From: Candidatus Bathyarchaeota archaeon | GTDB lineage: Archaea > Thermoproteota > Bathyarchaeia > Bathyarchaeales > DTEX01 | Assembly (NCBI GenBank): GCA_025059045.1 | Contig: JANXEA010000013.1 | Location: 97,896 to 161,895 of the forward strand | Direction: 5' to 3' | DNA length: 64,000 nucleotides | Part shown: in pieces, positions 1 to 8,791 of the stretch | Numbering within the stretch: position 1 is the first letter of the stretch | How the letters are laid out: every line of letters begins with the position of its first letter | Made by a program: the position numbers and the translations under genes | The notes under the pieces: model-generated | What the model was told of the DNA's origin: nothing | The model's database searches: none | What the model saw: the letters and a program-made list of their open reading frames with translations, nothing else

Positions 1-690
1 ACAGTTTCTTCCGCAACCCCTAGAGATTTCAACTAGACCGCATATCGTTCCGCCTTTTATCACCGGAATCTCCTCGATAGACGGCGTATCTCCGTAGACA
101 ATTCTTGGTAACTCTCCCCCCTCAACGGCCTCCTTAAACAGTGAGGGTACAACTTTTTCACCCTCGCCAATGACCACACAGTCTACGCCCAATTCTCTAC
201 GTGTCTCTTCATCCTCGAGCTGCCAAGCACCAGGTCCTCCTACAATAATCTTGGGTCTAAACTTCTTGACTACTGGGTTTTTCAATATCTCCATAAATTT
301 TATTCTGTTGTATGCTTGACCTCCGAATATTGCTGTAAATGTGGTTGTCGCAGGACCGATTCCAAGCGGGTCATTCTCAGTTAATCCCAGAACCTTCGTC
401 CGCGAACCGATCACCTTCTCCAGGTGATCCGGGTGCGCAACAATAACGTCCTCCCTTGCGAAACCGTGCTCGAGCAGAGTAGCCTCAACCTTTCTTGTTC
501 CGCAAGGCGCCACAGTGACGGAACCGTCATCATTAACGTCTATGGGAGGACAGAAGACTGAAAAATAAACCTTATCGGGCACTAGACCCTTAGGCACGCA
601 GGCGCTGAAGCCTAGGAAAATGGCTCCACCATACTCGCTCATCAATGTCCTGTCGGCAGTAAGCACAATAGGGTAACCAAAATCTCCCAT
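1..690 (-). CDS. B12-binding/radical SAM protein, N-terminal part (runs off left edge)
   Basis: The reading frame is open for 230 codons from an ATG at 690 to the window edge. An AGGAGG ribosome-binding site lies about 10 bases upstream of the ATG. The visible part includes a stretch (KIIVGGPGAW, then VDCVVIGEGE) typical of cobalamin-binding-like domains that precede radical SAM domains. It ends in SRGCGRNC, which would be the first two cysteines of the radical SAM CxxxCxxC cluster, so the catalytic core lies outside the window. The substrate cannot be told from this part. The gene points away from the tRNA-Glu gene next to it. Confidence 0.8.
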   Translation of the reverse strand, partial: MGDFGYPIVLTADRTLMSEYGGAIFLGFSACVPKGLVPDKVYFSVFCPPIDVNDDGSVTVAPCGTRKVEATLLEHGFAREDVIVAHPDHLEKVIGSRTKVLGLTENDPLGIGPATTTFTAIFGGQAYNRIKFMEILKNPVVKKFRPKIIVGGPGAWQLEDEETRRELGVDCVVIGEGEKVVPSLFKEAVEGGELPRIVYGDTPSIEEIPVIKGGTICGLVEISRGCGRNC

Positions 691-853
691 CAGACCAGCG
701 CCTCCTAAAATGGTCTGAGGAATTCTTCATATGACTTCAAGAGATATAAGCTTTTATGATAGCATAGACTTTCATAGTTCGGCTGCAGCACTATGCAGCT
801 TACATGTCTAATATTTTAAGATGTCTCTCAATGGAGACTTTTAGGAGATTTGG

Positions 854-946
854 TGCTCCGGCCGGGATTTGAACCCGGGTCTGCGGCTTTCTCTTGCTTT
901 TAGCAACGAGAGGCCGCCATACTTAACCGGACTATACTACCGGAGC
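854..946 (-). tRNA. tRNA-Glu (anticodon CTC) with an 18-nt intron
   Basis: Read on the minus strand, the acceptor stem GCTCCGG pairs with CCGGAGC, followed by discriminator A. The T arm contains GGTTCAAATCC. The anticodon stem GCGGC/GCCGC encloses 25 bases, 18 more than a normal loop. Removing 889-906 leaves the loop C-T-CTC-G-A, giving anticodon CTC at 908-910. This is the canonical 37/38 position of archaeal introns, and TCTC in the exon can pair with GAGA in the intron as in a bulge-helix-bulge. CCA is not encoded. Confidence 0.93.
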
Positions 947-1146
947 CTGTAAATTATTGGTTTTTTATTTCCGTCATTCATTCAATCCGTCTCTATGTAT
1001 TAGCTTTTCGCTTTCTAAAAGAATAGCTAATAATTTTTTGGTTTAAAAAAGGAGTCTTTCTCAAGGATTTTTGGAAAAAATAGGACATGCAATAAGTTTA
1101 GTTATGATAATATTGTGCGCATAGGGAGAAGTGCCGATGGGTCAGG

Positions 1147-1362
1147 CTATCTGCCTAGGATCTTTTCCGCAGCTCTTCGGATGTCTTCTGCTTTAACTGT
1201 CTTTCGACCTGCGTGCATTGACCAGTCTATGGCTTCTTTGCCAATTTTTATACCTATTTCCTCGAGGACTCGACCCATCTCTCTTGCCGCTGATTCACTT
1301 ACTCTCTCGGCTCCAGCCTTTTTACATATCCTATGCATGGCAGCTATTGCTAACTCGCCCAT
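1147..1362 (-). CDS. archaeal histone
   Basis: A 71-residue protein made almost entirely of one histone fold: short helix, long central helix (about residues 25-50) and C-terminal helix, with the typical ending KTVKAEDIRRAAEKIL. The length matches HMf-type histones, which dimerise and wrap DNA. The start ATG at 1362 has a GAGGG ribosome-binding site a few bases upstream and a TATA-like TTAAATAAA further upstream. The gene diverges from the eS17 gene across a short AT-rich intergenic region. No tail extensions are present. Confidence 0.95.
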   Translation of the reverse strand: MGELAIAAMHRICKKAGAERVSESAAREMGRVLEEIGIKIGKEAIDWSMHAGRKTVKAEDIRRAAEKILGR

Positions 1363-1452
1363 ATTTATCCCTCTTTTGTGGCAGTAATTCTCTTATTAGG
1401 TTTATTTAATGTTTTTCGTTTTTGCTGATTCTTCATCTGCGCAGATGTATGA

Positions 1453-1460
1453 TTTATATA
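1453..1460 (+). promoter_or_regulatory. TATA box for the eS17 gene
   Basis: TTTATATA lies about 85 bases before the eS17 start codon, in the intergenic region shared with the divergent histone gene. An archaeal start site about 25 bases downstream would leave a leader of roughly 55-60 bases. Identified by sequence only. Confidence 0.55.
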
Positions 1461-1539
1461 CCGCCATAAATATTGTGAAGAGAATAAAATGTTCGGCCTA
1501 GGCTCATGTGTAATAGACTGTGAGAGAAGATGAGGCAAG

Positions 1540-1767
1540 TTGGGAAGCGTTCGTCCGGAGAGAGTTAAGAGGATTGCAAAGATGCTATACGAGAAATACC
1601 CGGGCAGATTTAGTAGCGACTTTGAAGAGAATAAGAAGATTATAGAGTCCGTCGCTAACATACCGTCAAAGAAATTTAGGAATATGATTGTTGGCTATGT
1701 AACACGCCTAGCAGCTGAATATGGAACGGCGGATGCTACAGGAAAGGAGAGTGTTGAGAAGTCATAA
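1540..1767 (+). CDS. rps17e: 30S ribosomal protein eS17 (S17e)
   Basis: A 75-residue small-subunit ribosomal protein of the archaeal/eukaryotic eS17 family. The N-terminus GSVRPERVKRIAK is diagnostic and is followed by the conserved FSSDFEENKK and SKKFRNMIVGYVTRL segments. Translation is placed at a TTG because family members begin M-G-[SNK]-V-R, and a TGAGG motif lies just upstream. Here it stands as a single gene near the histone rather than in a large ribosomal operon. Confidence 0.96.
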   Translation: MGSVRPERVKRIAKMLYEKYPGRFSSDFEENKKIIESVANIPSKKFRNMIVGYVTRLAAEYGTADATGKESVEKS

Positions 1768-1812
1768 CTTATATAGTACGTCTCCTATAATTTTTCCCCC
1801 AAAAGGAGTTTT

Positions 1813-2196
1813 ATGGAAAGCTGGCATATGTTAATGGTGGATGATTATAGAAAGGGCTGGGCACTTAGATATCTTCGCGAAGCCAAGGATGAAATTAGAG
1901 CGTCTACAAAGAATTTAGCCTCCCTTGACCTAATCATTGATGCCGCTAGGAAGGCACAGGCCGCCATATACTTCGTCCTAGGCGATCCAATATCAATCCA
2001 AAGCATCGTCAACCAAGCCCTCTTAGATGGAAAACCAGTAGAGAATCCGGTCCTAAGATGCTTAGTTGGAATTGAGCGAGCAGTACAGAGGATGGAGAGT
2101 CTCCATCCATCGAGACATCGTGAAGCCTTGAAGGATGCTGAAGAAATCGTCAATATTGCATCCGACATCGTAGATTTGATAACTTCAGAAGATTGA
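1813..2196 (+). CDS. small all-helical protein, function unknown
   Basis: A 127-residue protein predicted to be almost wholly alpha-helical: helices at about residues 10-50, 58-75, 78-95 and 103-122. The central stretch AARKAQAAIYFVLGDP resembles HEPN-like helical bundles, but no Rx4-6H motif is visible, so that match is only a resemblance. AAAGGAG lies directly before the ATG, giving a clear ribosome-binding site. It follows eS17 by 45 bases containing a TATATA-like element, so it may have its own promoter. I do not recognise a named family. Confidence 0.7.
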   Translation: MESWHMLMVDDYRKGWALRYLREAKDEIRASTKNLASLDLIIDAARKAQAAIYFVLGDPISIQSIVNQALLDGKPVENPVLRCLVGIERAVQRMESLHPSRHREALKDAEEIVNIASDIVDLITSED

Positions 2197-2231
2197 TTCC
2201 TGAGTTTCCGCGCAAAAAGAAAAATATGGAA

Positions 2232-3008
2232 TCAGTAAAAGTCCAGTAACCTTTTGGTATTCTTGTCGCCTAATACCGTTGAGCAGGTCCTTGGATCTAA
2301 CCGTCGAAATTCCAAAGAAAAAGTCTCCAGGAGATTCTGTGCACCCTTAGCAATAGTTGGGGCCACTAAAATTCCCCTTACATCACGGTTCACTATTCCT
2401 CTTACTGATTCAACATACTTTGCTAGTTGCAATACCGCGTCTCTACCAGCGGCTCTTCTCTTTATTTCGATAACAACCATTCTGCCCTTATTGTCTTCGC
2501 AATAAACATCCACAAAGCCCGGATCAACTTTCTTTTCAAATGTAATCGGTTTCAACCCATCCTCAATTAGAGATGGTCTAGCTAATATAGCCTTTTGCAT
2601 ATCCTCTTCACTGGCGTAGAGAAAGAACCCTCCTCTATCGACAAGATCTAATACCGAGATTTGGAAGATTTGATCTAAGAATATTGACATAACTTCCCTA
2701 GGCGTTTTTCTAATTGCCCGGATTACAAGCGTATCCCTCTTTCTGTCTGTATGAAGAATGCAGTCTGCTGGCTGCCAGTTAATTGGTTCATATCCGCATG
2801 CTCTGTGAACGAGAACAGAAGAATCCTCTTTTATAATCAGGATCCTCTCTCCCGGCTCAAGTTTTGACTTTGCTCGTCCCTCATAATTCACCCAACAATT
2901 GCCTATGATTATGAGAACTTTTCTTTTTGAAATTGCTGATTTTATTATATTTAACGCTTCATCGATAGCCGGATTTTGAAATGTTACTGTAGGTTTTCTA
3001 TTGCTCAA
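2232..3008 (-). CDS. nucS: endonuclease NucS/EndoMS (mismatch-specific nuclease)
   Basis: A 258-residue homologue of archaeal NucS/EndoMS, which cleaves both strands at mismatches or acts on branched DNA, docked on PCNA. The N-terminal half is the beta-rich DNA-binding domain. The C-terminal RecB-like nuclease domain shows D167 in GFVDVY, E181 and K183 in VIEIKRR, and Q194 in VLQLAKYV, so the active site is intact. The final residues KRLLDFY look like a PCNA-interacting peptide. The start is TTG with GTGAG close upstream. Confidence 0.95.
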   Translation of the reverse strand: MSNRKPTVTFQNPAIDEALNIIKSAISKRKVLIIIGNCWVNYEGRAKSKLEPGERILIIKEDSSVLVHRACGYEPINWQPADCILHTDRKRDTLVIRAIRKTPREVMSIFLDQIFQISVLDLVDRGGFFLYASEEDMQKAILARPSLIEDGLKPITFEKKVDPGFVDVYCEDNKGRMVVIEIKRRAAGRDAVLQLAKYVESVRGIVNRDVRGILVAPTIAKGAQNLLETFSLEFRRLDPRTCSTVLGDKNTKRLLDFY

Positions 3009-3064
3009 GACTCACTCGCCAAAATCTTTTATGATCTCCAGAGATAAATCTTATTTTCTGGAGC

Positions 3065-3649
3065 ATGTCCAAACTGGAGTTCCGCAGAAAACGTGGTGCG
3101 ATGAAACATTACGATCGAATAGCTGATCTCTATGATTCGTTGTACAAGCATGAACAGGATAAAAAAATCTACTCGACTCTAAAATATGTGGGATTAGCAG
3201 CCTCTGATGTCGTTTTGGATGCTGGATGCGGAAGCGGTCTCCTCTTCCCTTGGCTTGATGGAAAGGTTAAGGTGATCGTTGGCGTCGACATATCCCGGTG
3301 TTTGCTAAGGATTGCAGCAAGCCGCTCAGGCGGCTCATCCGGTACAGAAACCCATTTGATTCTCGCTGATGCATCCTATCTCCCCATAAGGAAGGAGATT
3401 TTTGATAAAATCTTTGCTATTACACTCATGCAAGATGTTCCAGAAGTAGATGTAGTCGTTGAGGAAATTTTTAGGGTTGCAAAAAATAGCTCCGAGATAA
3501 TAATCACTTGGCTTAAGAAAGGCGGCTCCGTTAAAGGGCTGAAAAAAGCAATAAGGGACAGAAATGCGCGGCTCTCAATCATAGATGTTGGGGGGGAATG
3601 CAAGGACCTCATAATCTACGCTTCAAAACTTAGGGATAAAAATAAATAG
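3065..3649 (+). CDS. class I SAM-dependent methyltransferase
   Basis: A 194-residue Rossmann-fold methyltransferase. Motif I is VVLDAGCGSG (about residues 49-58), the acidic residue after strand 2 is D75 in VGVDIS, and motif III/IV region LADASYLPI..FDKIFAI follows. The N-terminus HYDRIADLYDSLY is like UbiE/COQ5-type small-molecule methyltransferases. The substrate cannot be inferred. It is transcribed divergently from nucS and ends 34 bases before the eS30 gene, so it could share a transcript with it. Confidence 0.85.
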   Translation: MSKLEFRRKRGAMKHYDRIADLYDSLYKHEQDKKIYSTLKYVGLAASDVVLDAGCGSGLLFPWLDGKVKVIVGVDISRCLLRIAASRSGGSSGTETHLILADASYLPIRKEIFDKIFAITLMQDVPEVDVVVEEIFRVAKNSSEIIITWLKKGGSVKGLKKAIRDRNARLSIIDVGGECKDLIIYASKLRDKNK

Positions 3650-3683
3650 TGGACTATTCACAGTCTGTTTAGGTGAATAAAGA

Positions 3684-3845
3684 ATGCCGACCCATGGAAG
3701 CCTTTCAAAGGCGGGGAAAGTACGTTCCCAAACACCGAAAATCGAGCCGATGCCGAAGAGTAGGAAGCCGCCTAGAATTAGAGTGAGGAGAAATTTTGAG
3801 AAGAGAGTCTTACTCCAGAGAAGACCGGGGCAGAACTGGCTTTAA
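3684..3845 (+). CDS. rps30e: 30S ribosomal protein eS30 (S30e)
   Basis: A 53-residue basic protein. It begins [20 protein letters not shown], the hallmark of archaeal eS30, and ends RRPGQNWL. The middle is rich in arginine and lysine, as expected for a protein that binds 16S rRNA near the decoding region. AGGTGA lies 7 bases before the ATG. It is short enough to be missed by automatic gene callers. Confidence 0.95.
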   Translation: MPTHGSLSKAGKVRSQTPKIEPMPKSRKPPRIRVRRNFEKRVLLQRRPGQNWL

Positions 3846-3871
3846 TTTTTCCTTCTTTTAGCTTATGGCCA

Positions 3872-4054
3872 TTATTGTTCTAGACGGTATCGGCGAGTTT
3901 TAGGATCGCAGGATATTTTTTCTTCCTCGAATAGCTTCCTGAGGGCTCTGAAGACAATCTGTGGCTTCTTTCCAAGTTTTTCAGCGATCTCATATAATGT
4001 GAGGGGCTGAGAGGAGCTAAGTAGATTCAAAATTTCCTCATCTGTCTTTCCCAT
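3872..4054 (-). CDS. small winged helix-turn-helix protein
   Basis: A 60-residue single-domain protein. TDEEILNLLSSSQPLTLYEIAEKLG forms the first helices, PQIVFRALRKLFEEEKI the recognition helix, and DPKTRRYRL the wing, giving a compact winged-helix DNA-binding domain. I start it at the ATG at 4054 because GGTGA lies about 6 bases upstream; an in-frame TTG at 4084 would add ten residues. It is convergent with eS30. Target unknown. Confidence 0.75.
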   Translation of the reverse strand: MGKTDEEILNLLSSSQPLTLYEIAEKLGKKPQIVFRALRKLFEEEKISCDPKTRRYRLEQ

Positions 4055-4216
4055 AACCTTCACCTGCCTCTCTCTATTCAACAAAGTTATGAGATATATG
4101 TTTTATTAAATATTGAAGGGTCGAAAACTATGGAATGTCCCCCCTGTTTAAGAAATGGGTGGCTTAATCGCAAGGGAGAAAATAACAATAGGAGCTTTTA
4201 ATTATGTTAAAATATA

Positions 4217-5338
4217 GTGGCTAGTTTGGGCATTTGCGCCATCTGCGGTGATGAACGGCCAACAATTTCAAACTCTCTTAAGGTCTGCTTAGCATGCATA
4301 AGGAATAACCCTGAAAAGGCCATTAGATACACTGACGAAGCCCATGTCAGAACCAGAGATGCCTTTGGTCTTCCTCCACTCCCCCCATCAGCAGATAAAG
4401 GATTGGAATGTGGTATGTGTGGAAACCAATGTGTAATCGGTGATGGGGGGAAAGGTTTCTGCGGTCTAGTCTCAAATATTGGGGGGCGCTTGATCCGCAA
4501 TGGCGGCACGCCGGAAAAGGGGATACTGGAATGGTATTATGACCCTCTTCCAACCAATTGTGTAGCATGGTGGTTCTGCCCAGGTTGCACAGGCTTAGGA
4601 TACCCAAAATACGCCAAGATGCGAGGCGCTGAAAAGGGCTATAGCAACCTTGCCGTTTTCTATGGATCTTGCAGCTTTGACTGCCTTTTCTGCCAGAACT
4701 GGCATTTTCGATATCTTTCTCAAAAATTGAGTCCAGCAGTTTCAGCTTCAGAACTTGCGGAAAAAGTTGACGCGCATGTTTCATGCATCTGCTTCTTCGG
4801 CGGGGATCCTTCAACACAAATGCCCCATGCTTTAATGACAAGTGAGCTGGCCTTAGCAAGGGCTAAAGGGGAAAAACGCATCTTAAGGGTGTGCTGGGAA
4901 ACAAACGGTAATATGCAGCGCAATTTCTTAATTAAGGCGGCTGACCTGTCATTAATGTCCGGCGGTGTTATGAAATTTGATCTGAAAGCATGGGACGAGA
5001 ATCTTCATCGCGCACTTTGTGGTGTCTCTAACAAAAGAACCTTGGAAAACTTCAGGGTGATTGGAGAAGAATACTTCAAGGAAAGGCCGGATGTGCCAGT
5101 CTTGACAGCCAGTACGCTCCTCATTCCAGGCTATATTGATGCCGAGGAGGTGGAGCGAATAGCATCCTTTATAGCCAGCATTGATCCAAAAATTCCTTAC
5201 ACCTTGCTTGCTTTTTACCCACAATACGCCATGAGAGACCTCCCACTAATTGACAGGATCCAAGCAGAAAAATGCTATCAAGCTGCCAGGAAGCACCTGA
5301 ATAACGTCAGATTGGGAAATCTCCATCTAATCCAATAG
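4217..5338 (+). CDS. radical SAM protein of the PflA-like / AmmeMemoRadiSam-associated type
   Basis: A 373-residue radical SAM enzyme. The cluster motif is C152-xxx-C156-xx-C159 in GSCSFDCLFCQNWH, like pyruvate-formate-lyase-activating-enzyme relatives, followed by the glycine-rich FFGGDPS. The N-terminus is unusually rich in cysteine pairs (C7/C10, C24/C27, C65/C68 with C72 and C82), suggesting extra zinc or iron-sulfur sites. The start is GTG, and a TTTAATTA element about 20 bases upstream suggests a leaderless mRNA. The substrate is unknown, and no partner MEMO1 or AMMECR1 gene is in the window. Confidence 0.88.
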   Translation: MASLGICAICGDERPTISNSLKVCLACIRNNPEKAIRYTDEAHVRTRDAFGLPPLPPSADKGLECGMCGNQCVIGDGGKGFCGLVSNIGGRLIRNGGTPEKGILEWYYDPLPTNCVAWWFCPGCTGLGYPKYAKMRGAEKGYSNLAVFYGSCSFDCLFCQNWHFRYLSQKLSPAVSASELAEKVDAHVSCICFFGGDPSTQMPHALMTSELALARAKGEKRILRVCWETNGNMQRNFLIKAADLSLMSGGVMKFDLKAWDENLHRALCGVSNKRTLENFRVIGEEYFKERPDVPVLTASTLLIPGYIDAEEVERIASFIASIDPKIPYTLLAFYPQYAMRDLPLIDRIQAEKCYQAARKHLNNVRLGNLHLIQ

Positions 5339-5471
5339 TGATCCGTCATTATTATCTCAAGGTATAGTCTATTCATCCTATAGATCTTATAGCATTATAG
5401 ATTGGCGCTTGAGTTCGGCTAATAAGACTTATCAGAAGGATCAGGTGATTTCTAAAAATAAGTGAGCATCT

Positions 5472-6299
5472 ATGTGCAGGCTGCTAGGCATGTTCTCTAT
5501 CACGCCAACCAGCGCGGCCAAATATCTGGTTGAGGATCCCTGCAGTCTATACGTTCAGAGCATGTGCGACAAAGAACGACTGCAGTCTGATGGTTGGGGT
5601 ATAGGCTATTATACCGAGTCCGGCATATGTTTGCATGTAAGCGAGAAACCAGTCTATGAAGAAACAGAAAAATTCTTTAAAACTGCGGCAAACGCGATTT
5701 CCCGCATAATAATAGCGCATGTTAGAAGGGCAAGTAATCCACGTGAATTGCCTAGGCATATGTTGATCTCGAAAGAAAATTCTCAGCCATTTAGATTCGA
5801 GAATTATTTGTTCGCCCACAACGGAACTATCACAATTCCTGATGAAGTTGCTGAAAATTTAGGCGAATGGAAATGTAGAGTAAGAGGGGTCAACGACAGT
5901 GAAATCTATTTTTGGTATATTATTAAGGAGATGAAGAATGGAGCAAGTTTTGCGGAGGCGTTGACAAAATTCGAAAATGATCTTTCGGATATCTGGAATA
6001 GGAACAGGCATAAGTATCCGAATAAAGAAAGGCCTTTCATAGGTTTAAACACCGTCTTCAGCGACGGCCAGAATCTCTATGCATATTGTAGGTACCATGA
6101 AATCGATGTGAAAAACAGGTCTATCTGCTTCGGGGATCAGCCGTCTCTACAAATGTCTTATCTTAATCTCGGCGAACTTGTGGTGATAGCGTCGGAGAAA
6201 ACAAATAGGGAGAAATGGGATAACTTAAGGAGCGGTGAGCTTTTAACGGCAACGGTTGAAGGTGGAGAGGTGAAGGTGGCCATTCAGAGTATAACATAA
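5472..6299 (+). CDS. stand-alone class II glutamine amidotransferase
   Basis: A 275-residue Ntn-hydrolase of the YafJ/EgtC group. Cys2 (MCRLLG) is the expected N-terminal nucleophile. DGWGIGYY, IIAHVRRAS and FAHNGTI line the glutamine-binding and oxyanion sites. The domain covers the whole protein with no synthetase domain attached, so the acceptor of the released ammonia is not evident. The gene ends four bases before the convergent GH3 gene. Family assignment is firm; the physiological role is open. Confidence 0.9.
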   Translation: MCRLLGMFSITPTSAAKYLVEDPCSLYVQSMCDKERLQSDGWGIGYYTESGICLHVSEKPVYEETEKFFKTAANAISRIIIAHVRRASNPRELPRHMLISKENSQPFRFENYLFAHNGTITIPDEVAENLGEWKCRVRGVNDSEIYFWYIIKEMKNGASFAEALTKFENDLSDIWNRNRHKYPNKERPFIGLNTVFSDGQNLYAYCRYHEIDVKNRSICFGDQPSLQMSYLNLGELVVIASEKTNREKWDNLRSGELLTATVEGGEVKVAIQSIT

Positions 6300-6303
6300 A
6301 GCG

Positions 6304-8583
6304 TTACTTTATGTAGACTTCACTGAAAAATGTGCGCGTAGAAGGTGTGACCTTAGCTTCGCCAACCACTTCGAATAGTCCCTCCAGCCTGATATCATCA
6401 GATGAGCTGCCTATCATTACCTTGAAAACTCCCGGCTCAACTATCAACCTCATATCCCTATCATAGAAAGCAAGTTGATCCACAGAAAGTCTAAAAGTAA
6501 CAGTCTTTATTTCTCCAGGCTCAAGTGTTATCCTCCTAAAGCCTTTAAGTTCCTTTAAGGGTCGAGTGACAGAGGCCACCTCGTCACGTATGTATAGCTG
6601 AACTACTTCGTCTCCTCTTTTATCGCCAACATTCTTCACCATGCAGCTTATCGTTATCTTTCCAGCTGGTCCGACCTTTTCAGGCTCAACCGTAAGAGAG
6701 CTGTACTCGAACTTTGTGTAGCTCAATCCGTGACCAAATGGAAACAGAGGCTTTGATGATAGAAAGACGTAGCTACCAAACGATGTGGATCTTCTATTAT
6801 AGTTTACAGGAATCTGACCAACGTGCTGAGGAAAAGATACTGGAAGTTTACCGCCTGGATTATAGTCGCCGAAGAGGACATCGGCCACAGCGTTTCCACC
6901 TTCCTCCCCAGGGAACCAAGCTTCAAGCAGGGCGGCGCATTTCTCAGCAATCCATTTTACCGCTAATGGTCTGCCATTTACAAGAACGACTACTATCCTC
7001 TTGTTTACTTCATAAATAGCTTTGACTAGATCTTCTTGCACTCCTGGAAGATTGAGATCTGCTTGATCCCTTCCTTCACCAGTAACATCGGTTGGCGATA
7101 GTCCGGACTTTTCTCCGAGAACAGCAACTACGACCTCAGCGTCTCTAGCCGCTTCTACGGCCTCTTTAAAACCATCCCTAGATAGATCGGAAATATCGCA
7201 TCCTTTCGCGTAGCATACCTCAGTTTCCTTTGAGACCTTCCTCTTTATTCCCTCTAGAATGCTTACAATGCGGACAGAATCACTCTTACATGAGAAATGC
7301 CCAGTGTAGCTGTAGTCGCCAACCAGATTTCTTGTGCTGTCCGCATTAGGTCCTATAACAGCTATCTTAGTTAAGTTCTTGGCGAGTGGCAGTATGCCGT
7401 CATTCTTTAGAAGTACGATAGATTTTCTTGCAGCTCTAAGAGCGAGATCACGATCTTCTTGTGTCTCGAAAGCCTCGGAGGCTGCTGCTTCATCCACATA
7501 TGGGTTGTCGAAAAGTCCTAAAAGAAATTTTGCTCTCAGAACTCTTGAGACAGCCTCGTCAATAACGGCTTCAGATATCTTTCCATTCTTAACGGCGTTA
7601 AGAAGAGGTTCATCGTAGTATTCGCTGTGTGGAAGTTCAACATCTATGCCGGCCTCCAAAGCTTGGATCGCGGCGTCCTCCTCATCTTTAGCAACATGGT
7701 GAAAAGTCTTCAGCATGCGGATAGCCCAATAGTCCGAGACAACAAACCCCTTGAATCCCCACTCATGCCTGAGAATCTCTGTGAGAAGCATTTTTGAAGA
7801 GGCGCATGGAACGCCGTCTATGTCATGGTATGCATTCATTAGAGAGAGTGCTCCCGCCTCCTTTACTGCTGCCTCGAAGGGAAAAAGAAAAACTTCCCTC
7901 AGTTCCCTTGGCGGAACGTGCACAGGAGCCTGGTTTCTACCCCCCTCGGAGAAGCCATGTGCCGCGAAGTGCTTAGGTGTCGCTATTATCCCATCTCTCA
8001 AATCCTCTCCTTGAAGTCCTTTAATATATGCAACCCCAATCGATGCTACCAGATATGGATCCTCTCCAAATGTCTCCTCGTTCCTCCCCCATCGCGGATC
8101 CCTAGTAACATCTAGCACGGGTGCAAGTCCTTGATGTGCGCCTACCGCCCTCATCTGCCGCCTAATTGACGTAGTTACCTCTGTAACAAGATCGGGATCC
8201 CATGTGCTCGCGAGACCTATTGCCTGAGGAAATGTTGTCGCCCCGTAGGCCATAAGCCCGCTTAGGCATTCCTCATGTATAATTGCTGGTATTCCGAGTC
8301 TAGTTTTTTCAACCAAAAAACGTTGAATCATATTTGCGGTTTTCGCGATGTCCCTTGGGCTTACTCCCTCGCCCATTCCTCCTGCTAGACGTGTTATTTC
8401 TCCTATTCCCTTGCCTAGTAATTCCCTCGCTCTCTCCTCAGAAAATCTGTTTGAATCTAAGAGTCTCTTGGCAGATTTTCCTGAAGCCTCACAGGAACCT
8501 AATTGAGCTATTTTCTCTTCAAGAGTCATCTCTTTTAGTAGGATTTTAATCTTGGATTCGATCTCTACAGTTTCTCTCATCAT
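6304..8583 (-). CDS. glycoside hydrolase family 3 (beta-glucosidase/xylosidase)
   Basis: A 759-residue GH3 enzyme with the three standard parts: N-terminal TIM barrel, central alpha/beta sandwich, and C-terminal fibronectin-III-like domain beginning near SSLTVEPEKVG. The catalytic aspartate lies in GFVVSDYWA, about residue 284, and PKHFAAHG carries the substrate-binding Lys-His. No signal peptide is seen, so it probably acts on imported oligosaccharides in the cytoplasm. I start at the ATG at 8583, which has AAGGTG upstream; an in-frame ATG at 8616 adds 11 residues. Specificity between glucoside, xyloside and arabinoside cannot be read from the sequence. Confidence 0.93.
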   Translation of the reverse strand: MMRETVEIESKIKILLKEMTLEEKIAQLGSCEASGKSAKRLLDSNRFSEERARELLGKGIGEITRLAGGMGEGVSPRDIAKTANMIQRFLVEKTRLGIPAIIHEECLSGLMAYGATTFPQAIGLASTWDPDLVTEVTTSIRRQMRAVGAHQGLAPVLDVTRDPRWGRNEETFGEDPYLVASIGVAYIKGLQGEDLRDGIIATPKHFAAHGFSEGGRNQAPVHVPPRELREVFLFPFEAAVKEAGALSLMNAYHDIDGVPCASSKMLLTEILRHEWGFKGFVVSDYWAIRMLKTFHHVAKDEEDAAIQALEAGIDVELPHSEYYDEPLLNAVKNGKISEAVIDEAVSRVLRAKFLLGLFDNPYVDEAAASEAFETQEDRDLALRAARKSIVLLKNDGILPLAKNLTKIAVIGPNADSTRNLVGDYSYTGHFSCKSDSVRIVSILEGIKRKVSKETEVCYAKGCDISDLSRDGFKEAVEAARDAEVVVAVLGEKSGLSPTDVTGEGRDQADLNLPGVQEDLVKAIYEVNKRIVVVLVNGRPLAVKWIAEKCAALLEAWFPGEEGGNAVADVLFGDYNPGGKLPVSFPQHVGQIPVNYNRRSTSFGSYVFLSSKPLFPFGHGLSYTKFEYSSLTVEPEKVGPAGKITISCMVKNVGDKRGDEVVQLYIRDEVASVTRPLKELKGFRRITLEPGEIKTVTFRLSVDQLAFYDRDMRLIVEPGVFKVMIGSSSDDIRLEGLFEVVGEAKVTPSTRTFFSEVYIK

Positions 8584-8791
8584 TTCATTCCGCACCTTGA
8601 ATGGAAAAATGATCACAAGTTGAAAATATTGCCTTACATGAAGTTATTAACGTTTGCGTAACATTTTCCCTCCCCCTATTATAGTCGCAGAAAGATTTTC
8701 GGCTTTCTCCATCAGTCTTTTAGAAAATCTTATCTTGAGCTGAACCCATAATGATCGCGCAAAACTCTAAAATTGAGAGAAGCTGAGCCTG

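Noticed and set aside
1813-2196. HEPN toxin domain
   Set aside because: The protein is helical, but the catalytic Rx4-6H motif is not visible and no MNT-type partner is adjacent.
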